A DNA stretch of 64,000 nucleotides. Source: Bifidobacterium pullorum subsp. gallinarum. Lineage in GTDB: Bacteria > Actinomycetota > Actinomycetes > Actinomycetales > Bifidobacteriaceae. Made by a program: the position numbers and the translations under genes. Numbering within the stretch: position 1 is the stretch's first letter; each line of letters starts with the position of its first letter. Below, one piece after another: positions 55,683-64,000 of this stretch. The notes under the pieces are model-generated. The model did no database searches. It was not told the origin of the DNA and worked only from the letters and a program-made list of their open reading frames with translations. The stretch is from positions 186,001 through 250,000 of the forward strand of contig NZ_JGYX01000005.1 in the NCBI RefSeq assembly GCF_000741215.1, written 5' to 3'.

Positions 55683-58184
55683 TCAGCTCCGATCGGCCAC
55701 GCCGTCACGGAGGCTCGCAGCCATGGAGTCGTACACGTCGCTATTGCGCATGTGGCGGCTCATCAGCCACACCGCATCATGCGCGGCCATCGGCACGCCG
55801 GCATCCGTCAGCCCGACCGCGACAGCGGCCATCGCATCCAACGCGGTTTCGGTCGGCGAAACCGGAATGTTGGCGGCGTACAGCACCTGTTCCGCCTCGG
55901 CCAGTGCCATCGGCGGCCGCGTGTCGTCGATCTGCTGCCGCAGCTCCGCCAACTCGCCGCGTGCGGTCTCCGCCAATGCGGTGTTCGGCTCGCGCAGCAC
56001 CATCGTATAGCAGGCCACCGCCTCGTTCGTCCGACCGATGCGCCACAGCGCGTACGCCAGCCGATAGTACATGTACAGGAAGTCCCCCGGCAGCAACGCC
56101 ACCCGAAGCCCCTGGGTCAACGTCTCCGCGGCCTGTGCGTATTGCTCCTGTTCGGCATGGCACACCGCCACCTCGATATACGCCCTGGCGGTGGTCGGCG
56201 CAAGCGACAGGCATTGCAACGCCTCGGCCAATCCACGGTCTGCGTCACCCTCCTGCCGCGCGAACCTCGAAAGCCACAGGTGCGCCCCGTACGCCGCATC
56301 AGGCGCCTTCCAATACCGGGTATCCGCCGACCGTAACGGTTCCGCGTCCGGCAGGACCGACCCTGCGCCCATCCCCGAGTCCAGCGACACGATGAGCCGG
56401 GCCATCGGATACGCGCAGTACAACGGCAGCCGCCCCTGTTCGTCCAAACCGATCTCGCCGATTCGGCTCAGCACCGCCTCCAGCTGCACCGAGGCGATCA
56501 GCGGCGATTCCTCGTTCTCCTCCAGGATCGCCCGCACCTCGTCGTCGCCGACGACCGCGTCATCGTGCATGACATCCAGCTCCGCCACCGTGTCGGCGCG
56601 GAGCAACCCGCGCAGCGGTTCGGGCAACGGCCGCCAATCGCGCCACACCTCCTGGCGTTTCGCGACCAATGAGGCGTGCACCGGCAGCGGCGTAATCTCG
56701 CACAACCCGCGGTCGCCTGCAAACCGCACCGCATGACGGACGGGCTTCAACACATTCAACACGGCCAGCGGATCATCGTCGAAGATCGGATTATCAAGCC
56801 TGCCGTCCTTGAGCGGCGGCAACGCCTCCATCAGGAACGGCGTGCGGTCAAACCCCAATGACAGCAGCGAACGGCCCGCAAGCCCGTCCTCATGCGCGGT
56901 CACGTCCACCGCCATCACTCGCACGCTGGAGGCGAACGCGACCTGCGTCATCAGACCGGCCAATCGTATGGCATAGGTCGCGGCGCAGGCCGGACGTCCG
57001 GCACGGGCGTCGTACCAGCCTCGCTCCCCCATGCGGGAAGCGGGGAAGGCGTCTGCCGAGGGCACGGTGAACCGCACCGCCATCACCCCGGCGTCAAGAT
57101 CCGTGTCGAACCGGTATTCCAGGCGGAACGGCAGCTTCAACCGTTCGCAGGTGTCAACGAATCGTGTGGATACGTCCCAGATGCCGCCGCGAGCGCCCTC
57201 CGCGCCCCGAATGGTGCGGTACGGGTTGTCGGCGCGCTCGCGCTGCGCCACCGCCCCCGCATTGCGCGAAATCTCGCGCAGCGCCCCTTGGGCGGCCTGC
57301 GCGCAGAACCGCTCGTCGAACGCGTGGAGCATGCCGGTGCCGCCATCGGCCGCGCCCGCCGCCCACTCCACGAACCACAGGCGGTTCAGCGCCGCCTCAA
57401 CAGCGAGCAACGTTGCCCGCTGCTCCGGGGACACGTCGTCGTCGAACCGCAGCCAGAACAGCGATGTAGAGCCCAGGCGGACCAACGTCACGTTGTGTTC
57501 CGCGGCGATGGCACGCACGTCGGCCGCCCCCGCCTCCACCAGTTGGCGGGCGGCGAAACGCTCGAACCCGCTCGCCTGCCCCTGTTGGGTGGTGCCACGC
57601 CAGATCAACGCGTCGAGCGCATCGGGCAGCGGACCGTCCAGCAGGTTGAGGATAACCTCCCCGATGCGCCCACCGCCCGAGCCGGCCGCAACGCCCTGCG
57701 TCTGCGGGATATGGACGAAGGTGAGCCAGCTGACCGCCAGGAAGTACCGCAGTTCCCAGTTGCGGGTGAGGAAGAATCGCCCCGGATCACGCGTTGGGTT
57801 GACGAAACCGTATCGCTTGTCCCATGTCGTCTGGTATTCGCCCACGATCACCGGTTGACCGCCGCCGTTCGGGTCCGGGACGCGGATGGCACCCTGCCCC
57901 TTCCGGTCCTGCCATTGGGCGAGTTCCAGCGACGGGCGCAGGCCGGCAAGACCGGTCAGCGGTCGATCGCACGAATAGACCTTGCCGTCAGCGGCCAGCC
58001 ACGCGAGCAACCGTGCGCGGCGGCCGGGCAGCAGCTCGGCCACATAGCCGAAGCCGTGCTCGGGATCGCGGCAGGCGTCCCACACCACGCCATAGGTCAC
58101 GCCTTCGGACTGGCCGGGGATGGCGGCCAGCTTGCTCGTCTTGGAGAATAACGGCAGTTTGATGACGGCGGGATCCTGGTCCAT
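55683..58184 (-). CDS. Large TPR-containing protein of unknown function
   Basis: Cytoplasmic protein of 833 aa without a signal peptide or membrane segments. I do not recognise the first 600 residues, which are rich in Trp and Arg (YGVVWDACRDPEHGFGYVAE, WELRYFLAVSWLTFVHIPQT). The last 200 or so contain tetratricopeptide-like helices (ALQCLSLAPTTARAYIEVAV, YRLAYALWRIGRTNEAVACY). The gene follows no operon partner and diverges from an MFS gene. A role as a scaffold or secretion-linked protein is only a guess. Confidence 0.7.
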   Translation of the reverse strand: MDQDPAVIKLPLFSKTSKLAAIPGQSEGVTYGVVWDACRDPEHGFGYVAELLPGRRARLLAWLAADGKVYSCDRPLTGLAGLRPSLELAQWQDRKGQGAIRVPDPNGGGQPVIVGEYQTTWDKRYGFVNPTRDPGRFFLTRNWELRYFLAVSWLTFVHIPQTQGVAAGSGGGRIGEVILNLLDGPLPDALDALIWRGTTQQGQASGFERFAARQLVEAGAADVRAIAAEHNVTLVRLGSTSLFWLRFDDDVSPEQRATLLAVEAALNRLWFVEWAAGAADGGTGMLHAFDERFCAQAAQGALREISRNAGAVAQRERADNPYRTIRGAEGARGGIWDVSTRFVDTCERLKLPFRLEYRFDTDLDAGVMAVRFTVPSADAFPASRMGERGWYDARAGRPACAATYAIRLAGLMTQVAFASSVRVMAVDVTAHEDGLAGRSLLSLGFDRTPFLMEALPPLKDGRLDNPIFDDDPLAVLNVLKPVRHAVRFAGDRGLCEITPLPVHASLVAKRQEVWRDWRPLPEPLRGLLRADTVAELDVMHDDAVVGDDEVRAILEENEESPLIASVQLEAVLSRIGEIGLDEQGRLPLYCAYPMARLIVSLDSGMGAGSVLPDAEPLRSADTRYWKAPDAAYGAHLWLSRFARQEGDADRGLAEALQCLSLAPTTARAYIEVAVCHAEQEQYAQAAETLTQGLRVALLPGDFLYMYYRLAYALWRIGRTNEAVACYTMVLREPNTALAETARGELAELRQQIDDTRPPMALAEAEQVLYAANIPVSPTETALDAMAAVAVGLTDAGVPMAAHDAVWLMSRHMRNSDVYDSMAASLRDGVADRS

Positions 58185-58371
58185 TACGACCTCCTTGTCC
58201 TCGTATGCTGTTCCATCCTAGCCGGTTCCGGCCCACTTGGCGGGCGTCCGCCCAACCCGTCCGGTTCCGGCCCGCCCGGCCGGCGACGGCGCGGAAATTC
58301 ATCCGACGTTCATGTTTGAGCATGCATGGCGGCGACACACCATTTAGGATGAACAGTGACAAAGGAGCGTT

Positions 58372-59715
58372 ATGGAACAACACACTCAGAACACCGGTAA
58401 CCTGGCCGGCGCCCTCAAAGGGCAGGATGCCCCCGAAGCGCTTTCGACCGGGGAGTTTCCGGTGCAGCCGGCGGGCAGACTCACGCCGCGCGAGAAGCAG
58501 TGGATTGTGTACGACGTCGGCAATTCCGCGTTCGTGCTGCTGTCCACCGCGGTGGTGCCGATCTACGCGAACTCGCTGCTGGAGGCCGCGGGACAGGACA
58601 ACATCGTGTCCACGTGGGGGTACGCGCAGACCGTGGCCTCGCTGGTGATCGCGCTGCTGATGCCGATCCTGGGGTCGATCGCCGACGTGCAGGGCATGAA
58701 GATCAAGTTCTTCCTCGGTTTCTTCCTGACCGGCGTGGTGATGTGCCTGGGCATGTCGCTGCCGCTGGGGTGGCTGGCGTTCCTGATCGTGTACGTGCTG
58801 GCCACCATCGGACTGAACGGGTCGCTGACGTTCTACGATTCGATGCTGATCGACACCACGTCGAACGAACGGATGGACAAGGTGTCCTCGCACGGCTACG
58901 CATGGGGCTACGTGGGATCCACGATCCCGTTCATCGTATGCATCGCGGTGATTTTCGGCGGACCGGCGCTGCTGGGCCTGGACACGGCCGCCTGCACCCG
59001 CATCTCGTTCCTCATCACCGCCCTATGGTGGGTGGCGTTCACCGTGCCGCTGCTGCGCAGCTACCGGCAGGTCCACTACCGCACGACCGCCGATCATACG
59101 GCCGAGGCGGTTCGCGGCACGTTCCGGGAGCTGGCCGGCACGTTCCGCAGGATCGCGCGCGACAGGTCGCTGCTGCTGTTCATGATCGCCTTCTTCTTCT
59201 ACATCGACGCGGTGAACACCGTCATCTCGATGTCCACCTCGTACGGCACGCAGTTGGGCATCGACTCCACGCAGCTGGTCATCGCGCTGCTGGTCACGCA
59301 GTTCGTGGCGTTCCCATGCGCGATCCTGTACGGACGTCTGGCCGGACGGTTCGGCGCCAAGCGGATGATCGTGATCGCGGTGATCGCCTATCTGGGTATT
59401 GTGATGTTCGCCGCATTCTTCCTGAAAACAGCCGTGGAGTTCTGGATCCTGGCGATTCTGGTGGGCATGTTCCAGGGCGGCATCCAGGCGCTCTCGCGCT
59501 CGTACTACGGCAAGATCATTCCGAAGGACCACGCCAACGAGTACTACGGCTTCTACGACATCTTCGGCAAGACCGCCTCGGTGCTGGGCACGTTCCTGGT
59601 GGCCACGACCACGGCCGTGACGGGCAACGCGTCGGCCGGCGTGCTGTCGATCGCGGTGCTGCTGGTGGCGGCGCTCGTGCTGCTGCTTGTGCAGAAGGAT
59701 CCGACGGCGAGATAA
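58372..59715 (+). CDS. MFS transporter, UMF1 (Atg22-like) family
   Basis: Integral membrane protein of 447 aa with about twelve helices. REKQWIVYDVGNSAFVLLST is the family N-terminus, followed by MPILGSIADVQGMK and NEYYGFYDIFGKTASVLGTF. Relatives include the vacuolar amino acid effluxer Atg22; amino-acid or sugar export is plausible but not shown. AAAGGAG precedes the ATG and TAGGAT (58347) may be its -10. Confidence 0.88.
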   Translation: MEQHTQNTGNLAGALKGQDAPEALSTGEFPVQPAGRLTPREKQWIVYDVGNSAFVLLSTAVVPIYANSLLEAAGQDNIVSTWGYAQTVASLVIALLMPILGSIADVQGMKIKFFLGFFLTGVVMCLGMSLPLGWLAFLIVYVLATIGLNGSLTFYDSMLIDTTSNERMDKVSSHGYAWGYVGSTIPFIVCIAVIFGGPALLGLDTAACTRISFLITALWWVAFTVPLLRSYRQVHYRTTADHTAEAVRGTFRELAGTFRRIARDRSLLLFMIAFFFYIDAVNTVISMSTSYGTQLGIDSTQLVIALLVTQFVAFPCAILYGRLAGRFGAKRMIVIAVIAYLGIVMFAAFFLKTAVEFWILAILVGMFQGGIQALSRSYYGKIIPKDHANEYYGFYDIFGKTASVLGTFLVATTTAVTGNASAGVLSIAVLLVAALVLLLVQKDPTAR

Positions 59716-59722
59716 CGAACAG

Positions 59723-59805
59723 TGGTGCGCACTACTGCAGGTTTGATGATCTCACTAGGCTTTTTCCGCGAAGTTGAATGATTTAGCCTGCGGCAGTGCG
59801 CACCA
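59723..59805. repeat. Long palindrome, CGCACTAC family (copy 2)
   Basis: 19-nt arms TGGTGCGCACTACTGCAGG (59723-59741) and its complement at 59787-59805 with two wobble-type mismatches. The loop is 45 nt and includes CTTTTTCC. It shares the arm core with the element at 23201. It lies 7 nt after the MFS stop and 85 nt before aspA. Confidence 0.88.
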
Positions 59806-59889
59806 GCCCTGAGCATAATCCCCCACCGCTATGGCGTTTCTCCGATTTCCGCGCCATGATTGTTCCAAACCAACCAGCAGGAGATCGTC

Positions 59890-61347
59890 ATGACCGAAGA
59901 TTCCAAGACCACGCTCGCCCACGCCTACCGCATCGAACACGATTCGCTGGGCGAACTGCCCGTACCGGCCGACGCCTACTGGGGCATCAACACGCAACGC
60001 GCCATCGGCAACTTCCCGGTGTCCGGCATCACCGACTCCCAGCACCCGAGCCTGATCCGCGCCTATGCCACCGTCAAGCGCGCCTGCGCCGAAGCCAACG
60101 ACGAGCTCGGTCTGCTCGACCACGACCGTGCGCGATTCATCAAAGCCGCCTGCCTGGAGGTGGAATCAGGCAAACTCGCCGACCAATTCCCAGTCGATGT
60201 CCTGCAGGGTGGCGCCGGCACCTCAACCAACATGAACGTCAACGAAGTCATCGCCAACCGCGCGCTCGAACTGGCCGGCCGGCCGCGCGGCGACTACGCG
60301 TTCATCCACCCCAATGACCACGTCAACCACTCACAGTCCACGAATGATACGTATCCGGCGGCCTGCAAACTGGCAATCATCGATGCGCTCGGCCCGCTAA
60401 CCGAACAATGCCGCAAACTGGCCCGGGCCTTCCACGACCTGGCCGACAAGCACATCCACGACGTCACCATCGGCCGCACCCAGTTGCAGGATGCGGTGCC
60501 GATGACCTTCGGCCAGGAGTTCCACACCTTCGCCACGTTCCTCAAGATGGACGTGGCCGCGCTCGAGGCCCTGGTCCCGCAGCTCGCCGTGCTCAACCTG
60601 GGGGCCACAGCCATCGGCACCGGCATCTGCGCCGACCTGCGGTTCCGCGAGGCCGCGATCGACCATCTGGCCCGCATCACCGGCCTGCCGGTGACCGCCG
60701 CGCCCGATCCGCTGGCCGCCGTAACCGACATGAGCGCGTACATCGCCGCGTCGGCCGCGCTGAAGAACCTGGCGATCCACCTGAAGAAGGCCGCCGACGA
60801 CCTGCGTCTGCTCAACTCGGGCCCGCGCTCCGGCTTCGGCGATCTGCGCGTGCCGCCGCGGCAGGCCGGTTCGAGCATCATGCCTGCCAAGGTGAACCCG
60901 GTGATTCCCGAATGCGTGGACCAGTGCTGCTTCGTGATCTTCGGCATGGACGTGACCGTGAACTGGGCGGCGGCCGAGGGCCAGCTGCAGCTCAACGCGT
61001 TCGACCCGGTGATGACGCACGAGATCCTGACCGGCATGGAGCTGATGGACAACGCGATGCGCATCTTCCGCGAGAACTGCGTGGAGGGTATCGAGGTGAA
61101 CCTGGAGACCGGACGCCGGTACGCGGAGGGCTCGCCGTCCATCTCGGCGGCGCTGAACGACGCGATCGGCTACGAGCGCGCGTCCGCGATCGCCAAGGAG
61201 GCCGTGGCGACGGGCCGCACGGTGCGCGAGGTGGCCGGCGAGCGCACCGACCTGCCGGCGGACCAGCTCGATACGCTGCTTGATCCGATCACGCTCTCCC
61301 GGCGCCTGGGCCAGACCTGCCGCGAGCGTCGGGATTCCGGACTCTGA
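59890..61347 (+). CDS. aspA: Aspartate ammonia-lyase
   Basis: Fumarase/aspartase superfamily enzyme of 485 aa that deaminates L-aspartate to fumarate and ammonia. N-terminal DSLGELPVPADAYWGINTQR is aspartase-like. STNDTYPAACKLAI and the signature GSSIMPAKVNPVIPE (about 324-338, holding the catalytic Ser loop) are present. Fumarase C is the main alternative; the DAYWGINTQRAIGNFP start favours aspartase. AGGAG is 6 nt before ATG 59890. Its stop codon lies inside an inverted-repeat arm. Confidence 0.88.
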   Translation: MTEDSKTTLAHAYRIEHDSLGELPVPADAYWGINTQRAIGNFPVSGITDSQHPSLIRAYATVKRACAEANDELGLLDHDRARFIKAACLEVESGKLADQFPVDVLQGGAGTSTNMNVNEVIANRALELAGRPRGDYAFIHPNDHVNHSQSTNDTYPAACKLAIIDALGPLTEQCRKLARAFHDLADKHIHDVTIGRTQLQDAVPMTFGQEFHTFATFLKMDVAALEALVPQLAVLNLGATAIGTGICADLRFREAAIDHLARITGLPVTAAPDPLAAVTDMSAYIAASAALKNLAIHLKKAADDLRLLNSGPRSGFGDLRVPPRQAGSSIMPAKVNPVIPECVDQCCFVIFGMDVTVNWAAAEGQLQLNAFDPVMTHEILTGMELMDNAMRIFRENCVEGIEVNLETGRRYAEGSPSISAALNDAIGYERASAIAKEAVATGRTVREVAGERTDLPADQLDTLLDPITLSRRLGQTCRERRDSGL

Positions 61348-61432
61348 CACATTCACTCCCATCTCCTGTCCCTCGTCCTTGGGATTCCGCCATTCAGGAG
61401 GATGGTTCAGAGTCACAATGCGTCAGAGTCCG
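61338..61432. repeat. Long palindrome, ACTCTGA family (copy 4)
   Basis: Left arm CGGACTCTGACACATT (61338-61353) and right arm 61417-61432 pair with one mismatch. The right side reads TTCAGAGTCACAATGCGTCAGAGTCCG, matching copy 3 in layout. The left arm contains the aspA stop codon (61345-61347). Confidence 0.88.
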
Positions 61433-61495
61433 TGAAGGTCCGGCGAAGGACTTACGGACGTCCCGGCTAAGATGGTGGGCAGGAAGGAGGCCGCC

Positions 61496-62743
61496 ATGGC
61501 AAGCCAGACCTCAAGAGCCACTGGCAACATCATCGACTACGCGCGCACGCGCACGGGGTCGTTCGACGAGCGCCCGTTCAACGATGTAGATGCGCTAGTG
61601 CTGGCCTCGCTCGCCTATCAGACGATGCCGGACGTGGTGCCCACGCTGGCCGATTGGGAGCGCCGTTACGGCACGACCACCGCCCGATGGCGAACCCTGA
61701 TGTCCGACCCGAAGACCGCATTGCGCCACCCGCTGAACTCGCTGCGTGCGCTGCGCCAGCCCGATTTCCCCGCCGCCACGCTGGCCGACGCAGCCGCCGA
61801 CCTGCACCCGCAGGATTTCGACTACAACGCCGGCTACACCGGATTGGCCGACCCGAAGCTCACCGAGGCCCTGTTCGCCGCAATGGCCCGCAACCCCCGT
61901 TTCTCGTCGATTCACGTGGGCGCGGTCGACGAGCGGTTCAGCCGCGAACACCAGACCCAGTTCGCGGCGATGACGTTGCTGCTGCCCGACGGCACGCTGG
62001 TGGTGTCGTTCCGCGGCACGGACACCTCGTTCGTCGGCTGGAAGGAGGACTTCAACATGGCCTTCCAGTATCCGGTGCCCGCCCAGCAGCTTGCGGCCGA
62101 CTACGTGACGCGCGTGGCGCGGCTCTGGCAGGGCGATCTGGTGCTGCTCGGCCATTCCAAGGGCGGGAACCTGGCCGTGTATGCGGCGCTGCAGGCCGGT
62201 GACGACGTGCTGCCGCGCATCCGCCGCGTCTATTCGTTGGACGGCCCCGGATTCCCGGCCGACGTGGTGGCGGGCGACCGGTACCGCGCCGTGGCTGACA
62301 GAATCGTCAAGATCATTCCGGATTCGTCGATCGTGGGCATGATCCTGGATTCACCGGAGCATTGCGTGGTGGTCAAGTCGAATGAGTACGGCCCGATGCA
62401 GCATCTGGCGTTCTCCTGGCAGGTGGATCGCGACCGGTTCGTGACCGTGCCGGAGGTTTCGGCCACGTCCCGCGAGTTCAAACGCTCGTTGGACCGGATG
62501 CTGGCCGGCATGACGCCCGACCAGTGCGAGCGCGTGGTGGACGCGATGTTCAAGGTGCTCGCCGCCAGCGACGAGCACGGTCTGATCGGCCTGATGGAGG
62601 CGGGCCCGAAGACGATCCCGGCGATGCTGGGCGCGTTCGCGGGGCTGACTGACGAGGAGCGCCAGCACATCCTGGAGGCAGCCGGCATCCTGCTCAAGGC
62701 CTCCTTCCCGCTCCCCTGGCAGTCCGCACGCCCCTCCTCCTGA
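61496..62743 (+). CDS. Mbeg1-like (DUF2974) alpha/beta hydrolase
   Basis: Protein of 415 aa with a lipase-like fold. The nucleophile elbow is GHSKGGNLAVYAAL, with Ser about residue 220. The N-terminus NIIDYARTRTGSFDERPFND is typical of DUF2974 proteins. DGPGFPADVV and a C-terminal helical part follow. No signal peptide, so cytoplasmic. The natural ester or lipid is unknown. AAGGAGGCCGCC precedes ATG 61496. Confidence 0.88.
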   Translation: MASQTSRATGNIIDYARTRTGSFDERPFNDVDALVLASLAYQTMPDVVPTLADWERRYGTTTARWRTLMSDPKTALRHPLNSLRALRQPDFPAATLADAAADLHPQDFDYNAGYTGLADPKLTEALFAAMARNPRFSSIHVGAVDERFSREHQTQFAAMTLLLPDGTLVVSFRGTDTSFVGWKEDFNMAFQYPVPAQQLAADYVTRVARLWQGDLVLLGHSKGGNLAVYAALQAGDDVLPRIRRVYSLDGPGFPADVVAGDRYRAVADRIVKIIPDSSIVGMILDSPEHCVVVKSNEYGPMQHLAFSWQVDRDRFVTVPEVSATSREFKRSLDRMLAGMTPDQCERVVDAMFKVLAASDEHGLIGLMEAGPKTIPAMLGAFAGLTDEERQHILEAAGILLKASFPLPWQSARPSS

Positions 62744-62770
62744 CGGGGGTGCAGGCCCGCCCGCGGAAAC

Positions 62771-63409
62771 CTACGCCTCCGGCTTCTCGAACGGCGCGTT
62801 GATCACACGGTCGCGCCAGTAATACACGTCGTCGTGCTCGCCGATCTCACGCGCCACATGGCACGGGTTCCCGTACGCCACGACGTTCGCCGGAATATCC
62901 TTGGTGACAACCGACCCCGCGCCGATCACGCTGTTCTCGCCGATGGTGACGCCGGGCAGAATCGTCACGTTCGCGCCGATCCACACGCCTCCGCCGATGG
63001 TGACCGGCAGCGAGTACTGGGTGACGGTCGGCGCCTTGCGCAGGTCGGGACGGATCGGGTGTCCGGTGGTCACAATCGTCACGTTCGGGCCGATCATCAC
63101 GTCGTCGCCGATGGTCACAACCCCGTCATCGACCAGCGTCAGGTTGAAGTTCGCGTAGAACCGCGCGCCGATGAACGTGTTGCATCCCCAGTTCGCATGC
63201 AGCGGCGGTTCGACATACGAGCCCTCGCCGAGGGAACCGAGCAGCCGCTGCAGGAGGGTGGCGCGGCGACCGGCCTCGCCCGGGCGGGTGGCGTTGAAGT
63301 CGTAAAGCAGTTCCAGTTGGGCGCGTTGGGCGTCGAGCATCTCCTCGTCGTCGCACAGATAGACATCCCCGGAACGCATGATGTCCAGCACTCGTTGCGG
63401 TACCGCCAT
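62771..63409 (-). CDS. Sugar O-acetyltransferase (maltose/galactoside acetyltransferase type)
   Basis: Left-handed beta-helix acetyltransferase of 212 aa that transfers acetyl from acetyl-CoA to a sugar hydroxyl. The N-terminal Mac region (MRSGDVYLCDDEEMLDAQRA) precedes hexapeptide repeats. The catalytic His is in VTTGHPIRPDLR (about 113), and IGAGSVVTKDIPANVVAYGN is the classic end. AAGGAGG lies before ATG 63409. It diverges from a TetR gene, which may regulate it. Confidence 0.93.
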   Translation of the reverse strand: MAVPQRVLDIMRSGDVYLCDDEEMLDAQRAQLELLYDFNATRPGEAGRRATLLQRLLGSLGEGSYVEPPLHANWGCNTFIGARFYANFNLTLVDDGVVTIGDDVMIGPNVTIVTTGHPIRPDLRKAPTVTQYSLPVTIGGGVWIGANVTILPGVTIGENSVIGAGSVVTKDIPANVVAYGNPCHVAREIGEHDDVYYWRDRVINAPFEKPEA

Positions 63410-63520
63410 GGCAACCTCCTTGTCAGCGGGGTTGCGCCCCATCCTACCGCACGGGGCGGCGTTCCATCCGGGGCGGCGGGTTCGCCGGCAGCCGATTCGC
63501 GCCACGGGGCGGGTATCATA

Positions 63521-63535
63521 TAGACGGTATGTCTA
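63521..63535 (+). promoter_or_regulatory. Operator-like palindrome before the TetR gene
   Basis: TAGAC (63521-63525), 5-nt spacer, GTCTA (63531-63535), with AT-rich flanks. It lies 27 nt before the TetR start and 112 nt before the divergent acetyltransferase gene. It fits an autoregulatory TetR site. Confidence 0.55.
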
Positions 63536-63562
63536 ATTAATTGGGCCAAGGAGATGATGCAC

Positions 63563-64000
63563 ATGCCGCGCCCACGTCACGATTCGGAACTGCTGCCAGC
63601 CAAGGAACGGATGCGCAACGCGTTCTGGGCGCTGCTGGAGGACCGCGAATACCGCAAGATCACCGTCACGGACATCGTGCACGAGGCGCAGGTGAACCGC
63701 AACTCGTTCTACTACCATTACGGCAGTCTCAGCGAGTTGGCCGACGACGCGATCCTGCATGAGGTGGAGAACACATCCATCGCCCAACTGGTCGACGAGA
63801 CCACCGACGACCACGGCATACCCTCCATGGACGACGACGCCGTGCGCGAACACTGGCACAAGCGCATCAGCGCCGCCATCAACTCCTCCGAACACCGCAC
63901 ACGGCTCAACCACATGGCGCTTCTGGCCGGCCCGCACAGCTCCCCCGAACTGATGGACTCGCTACGCGATTTCACGCGCATGACCCTGTTCACCGCGCTG
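63563..64000 (+). CDS. TetR family transcriptional regulator (truncated by window end)
   Basis: The first 146 residues are present; the frame is open at the window edge. The DNA-binding domain reads AKERMRNAFWALLEDREYRK, then ITVTDIVHEAQVNRNSFYYH with the TetR helix-turn-helix. The following part starts the ligand domain. ATGs at 63554, 63557 and 63563 are in frame; 63563 has AAGGAG at 9 nt. The neighbouring palindrome and divergent acetyltransferase suggest local control; the inducer is unknown. Confidence 0.88.
   Translation, partial: MPRPRHDSELLPAKERMRNAFWALLEDREYRKITVTDIVHEAQVNRNSFYYHYGSLSELADDAILHEVENTSIAQLVDETTDDHGIPSMDDDAVREHWHKRISAAINSSEHRTRLNHMALLAGPHSSPELMDSLRDFTRMTLFTAL

Overview
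The window is high-GC bacterial chromosome. Gene order (rne-rplU-rpmA-obg-proB, rplS-lepB-rnhB, coaD-yceD-rpmF-rnc, rpsP-khpA-rimM-trmD, rpmB-recG-rsmD), an actinobacterial DUF3039 protein and an Actinobacteria-style RNase E/G point to an actinomycete. Bifidobacterium or a close relative fits best; this is inference from synteny and protein character, and no species is claimed. There is no rRNA operon, CRISPR array, prophage or replication origin.

Layout. 0-9.3 kb (minus strand): aminotransferase, proB, obg, rpmA, rplU, rne, dapE. 9.5-12.9 kb: an AEC-family permease and a MacB/FtsX-type ABC exporter. 13-15.1 kb: rnhB, lepB, rplS. 15.3-17.4 kb: a small unexplained operon of DUF362, an ECF-type membrane protein and DUF1893. 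17.7-22.3 kb: pgi with a hairpin-rich 3' region, an acyltransferase, tRNA-Thr(CGU), tRNA-Leu(UAG) and a second AEC permease. 22.5-27.2 kb: rdgB, rph, pncB, an aldo/keto reductase and a DUF3039 protein. 27.3-33.1 kb (plus strand): coaD, a coiled-coil protein, yceD, rpmF, rnc, ilvB, ilvN. 33.4-40.2 kb: a FitAB/VapBC-type toxin-antitoxin pair, an ABC-F ATPase, a class I glutamine amidotransferase, cysS and a cation-efflux protein. 40.5-46.3 kb: ffh, a membrane-anchored EEP phosphatase/nuclease, then rpsP-khpA-rimM-trmD. 46.3-52.6 kb (minus): rpmB and recG, then about 2.9 kb of accessory DNA (a DUF4143 ATPase and a helix-turn-helix remnant), then rsmD fused in frame behind a second helix-turn-helix protein. 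53-64 kb: a PfkB-like protein without its catalytic Asp, a membrane-bound XRE regulator, a large TPR protein, a UMF1-type MFS transporter, aspartase, an Mbeg1-like hydrolase, a sugar O-acetyltransferase and a truncated TetR gene.

Most genes are housekeeping: ribosome assembly, tRNA and RNA processing, protein export, and amino-acid and NAD synthesis. The most unusual content lies between and inside them. Several intergenic spacers hold long inverted repeats (arms 16-30 nt, loops 35-80 nt). They fall into at least two sequence families (arm cores CGGACTCTGA and GGTKCGCACTAC). A third palindrome, of 75 bp, lies in frame inside trmD, and a 16-nt piece of it recurs inside recG. This resembles in outline the gene-invading palindromic elements of Rickettsia and is my main candidate for an undescribed system. 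Secondary candidates are the HTH-RsmD fusion, the hairpin array after pgi, the palindromes in front of the DUF4143 ATPase, and the DUF362-ECF-DUF1893 operon.
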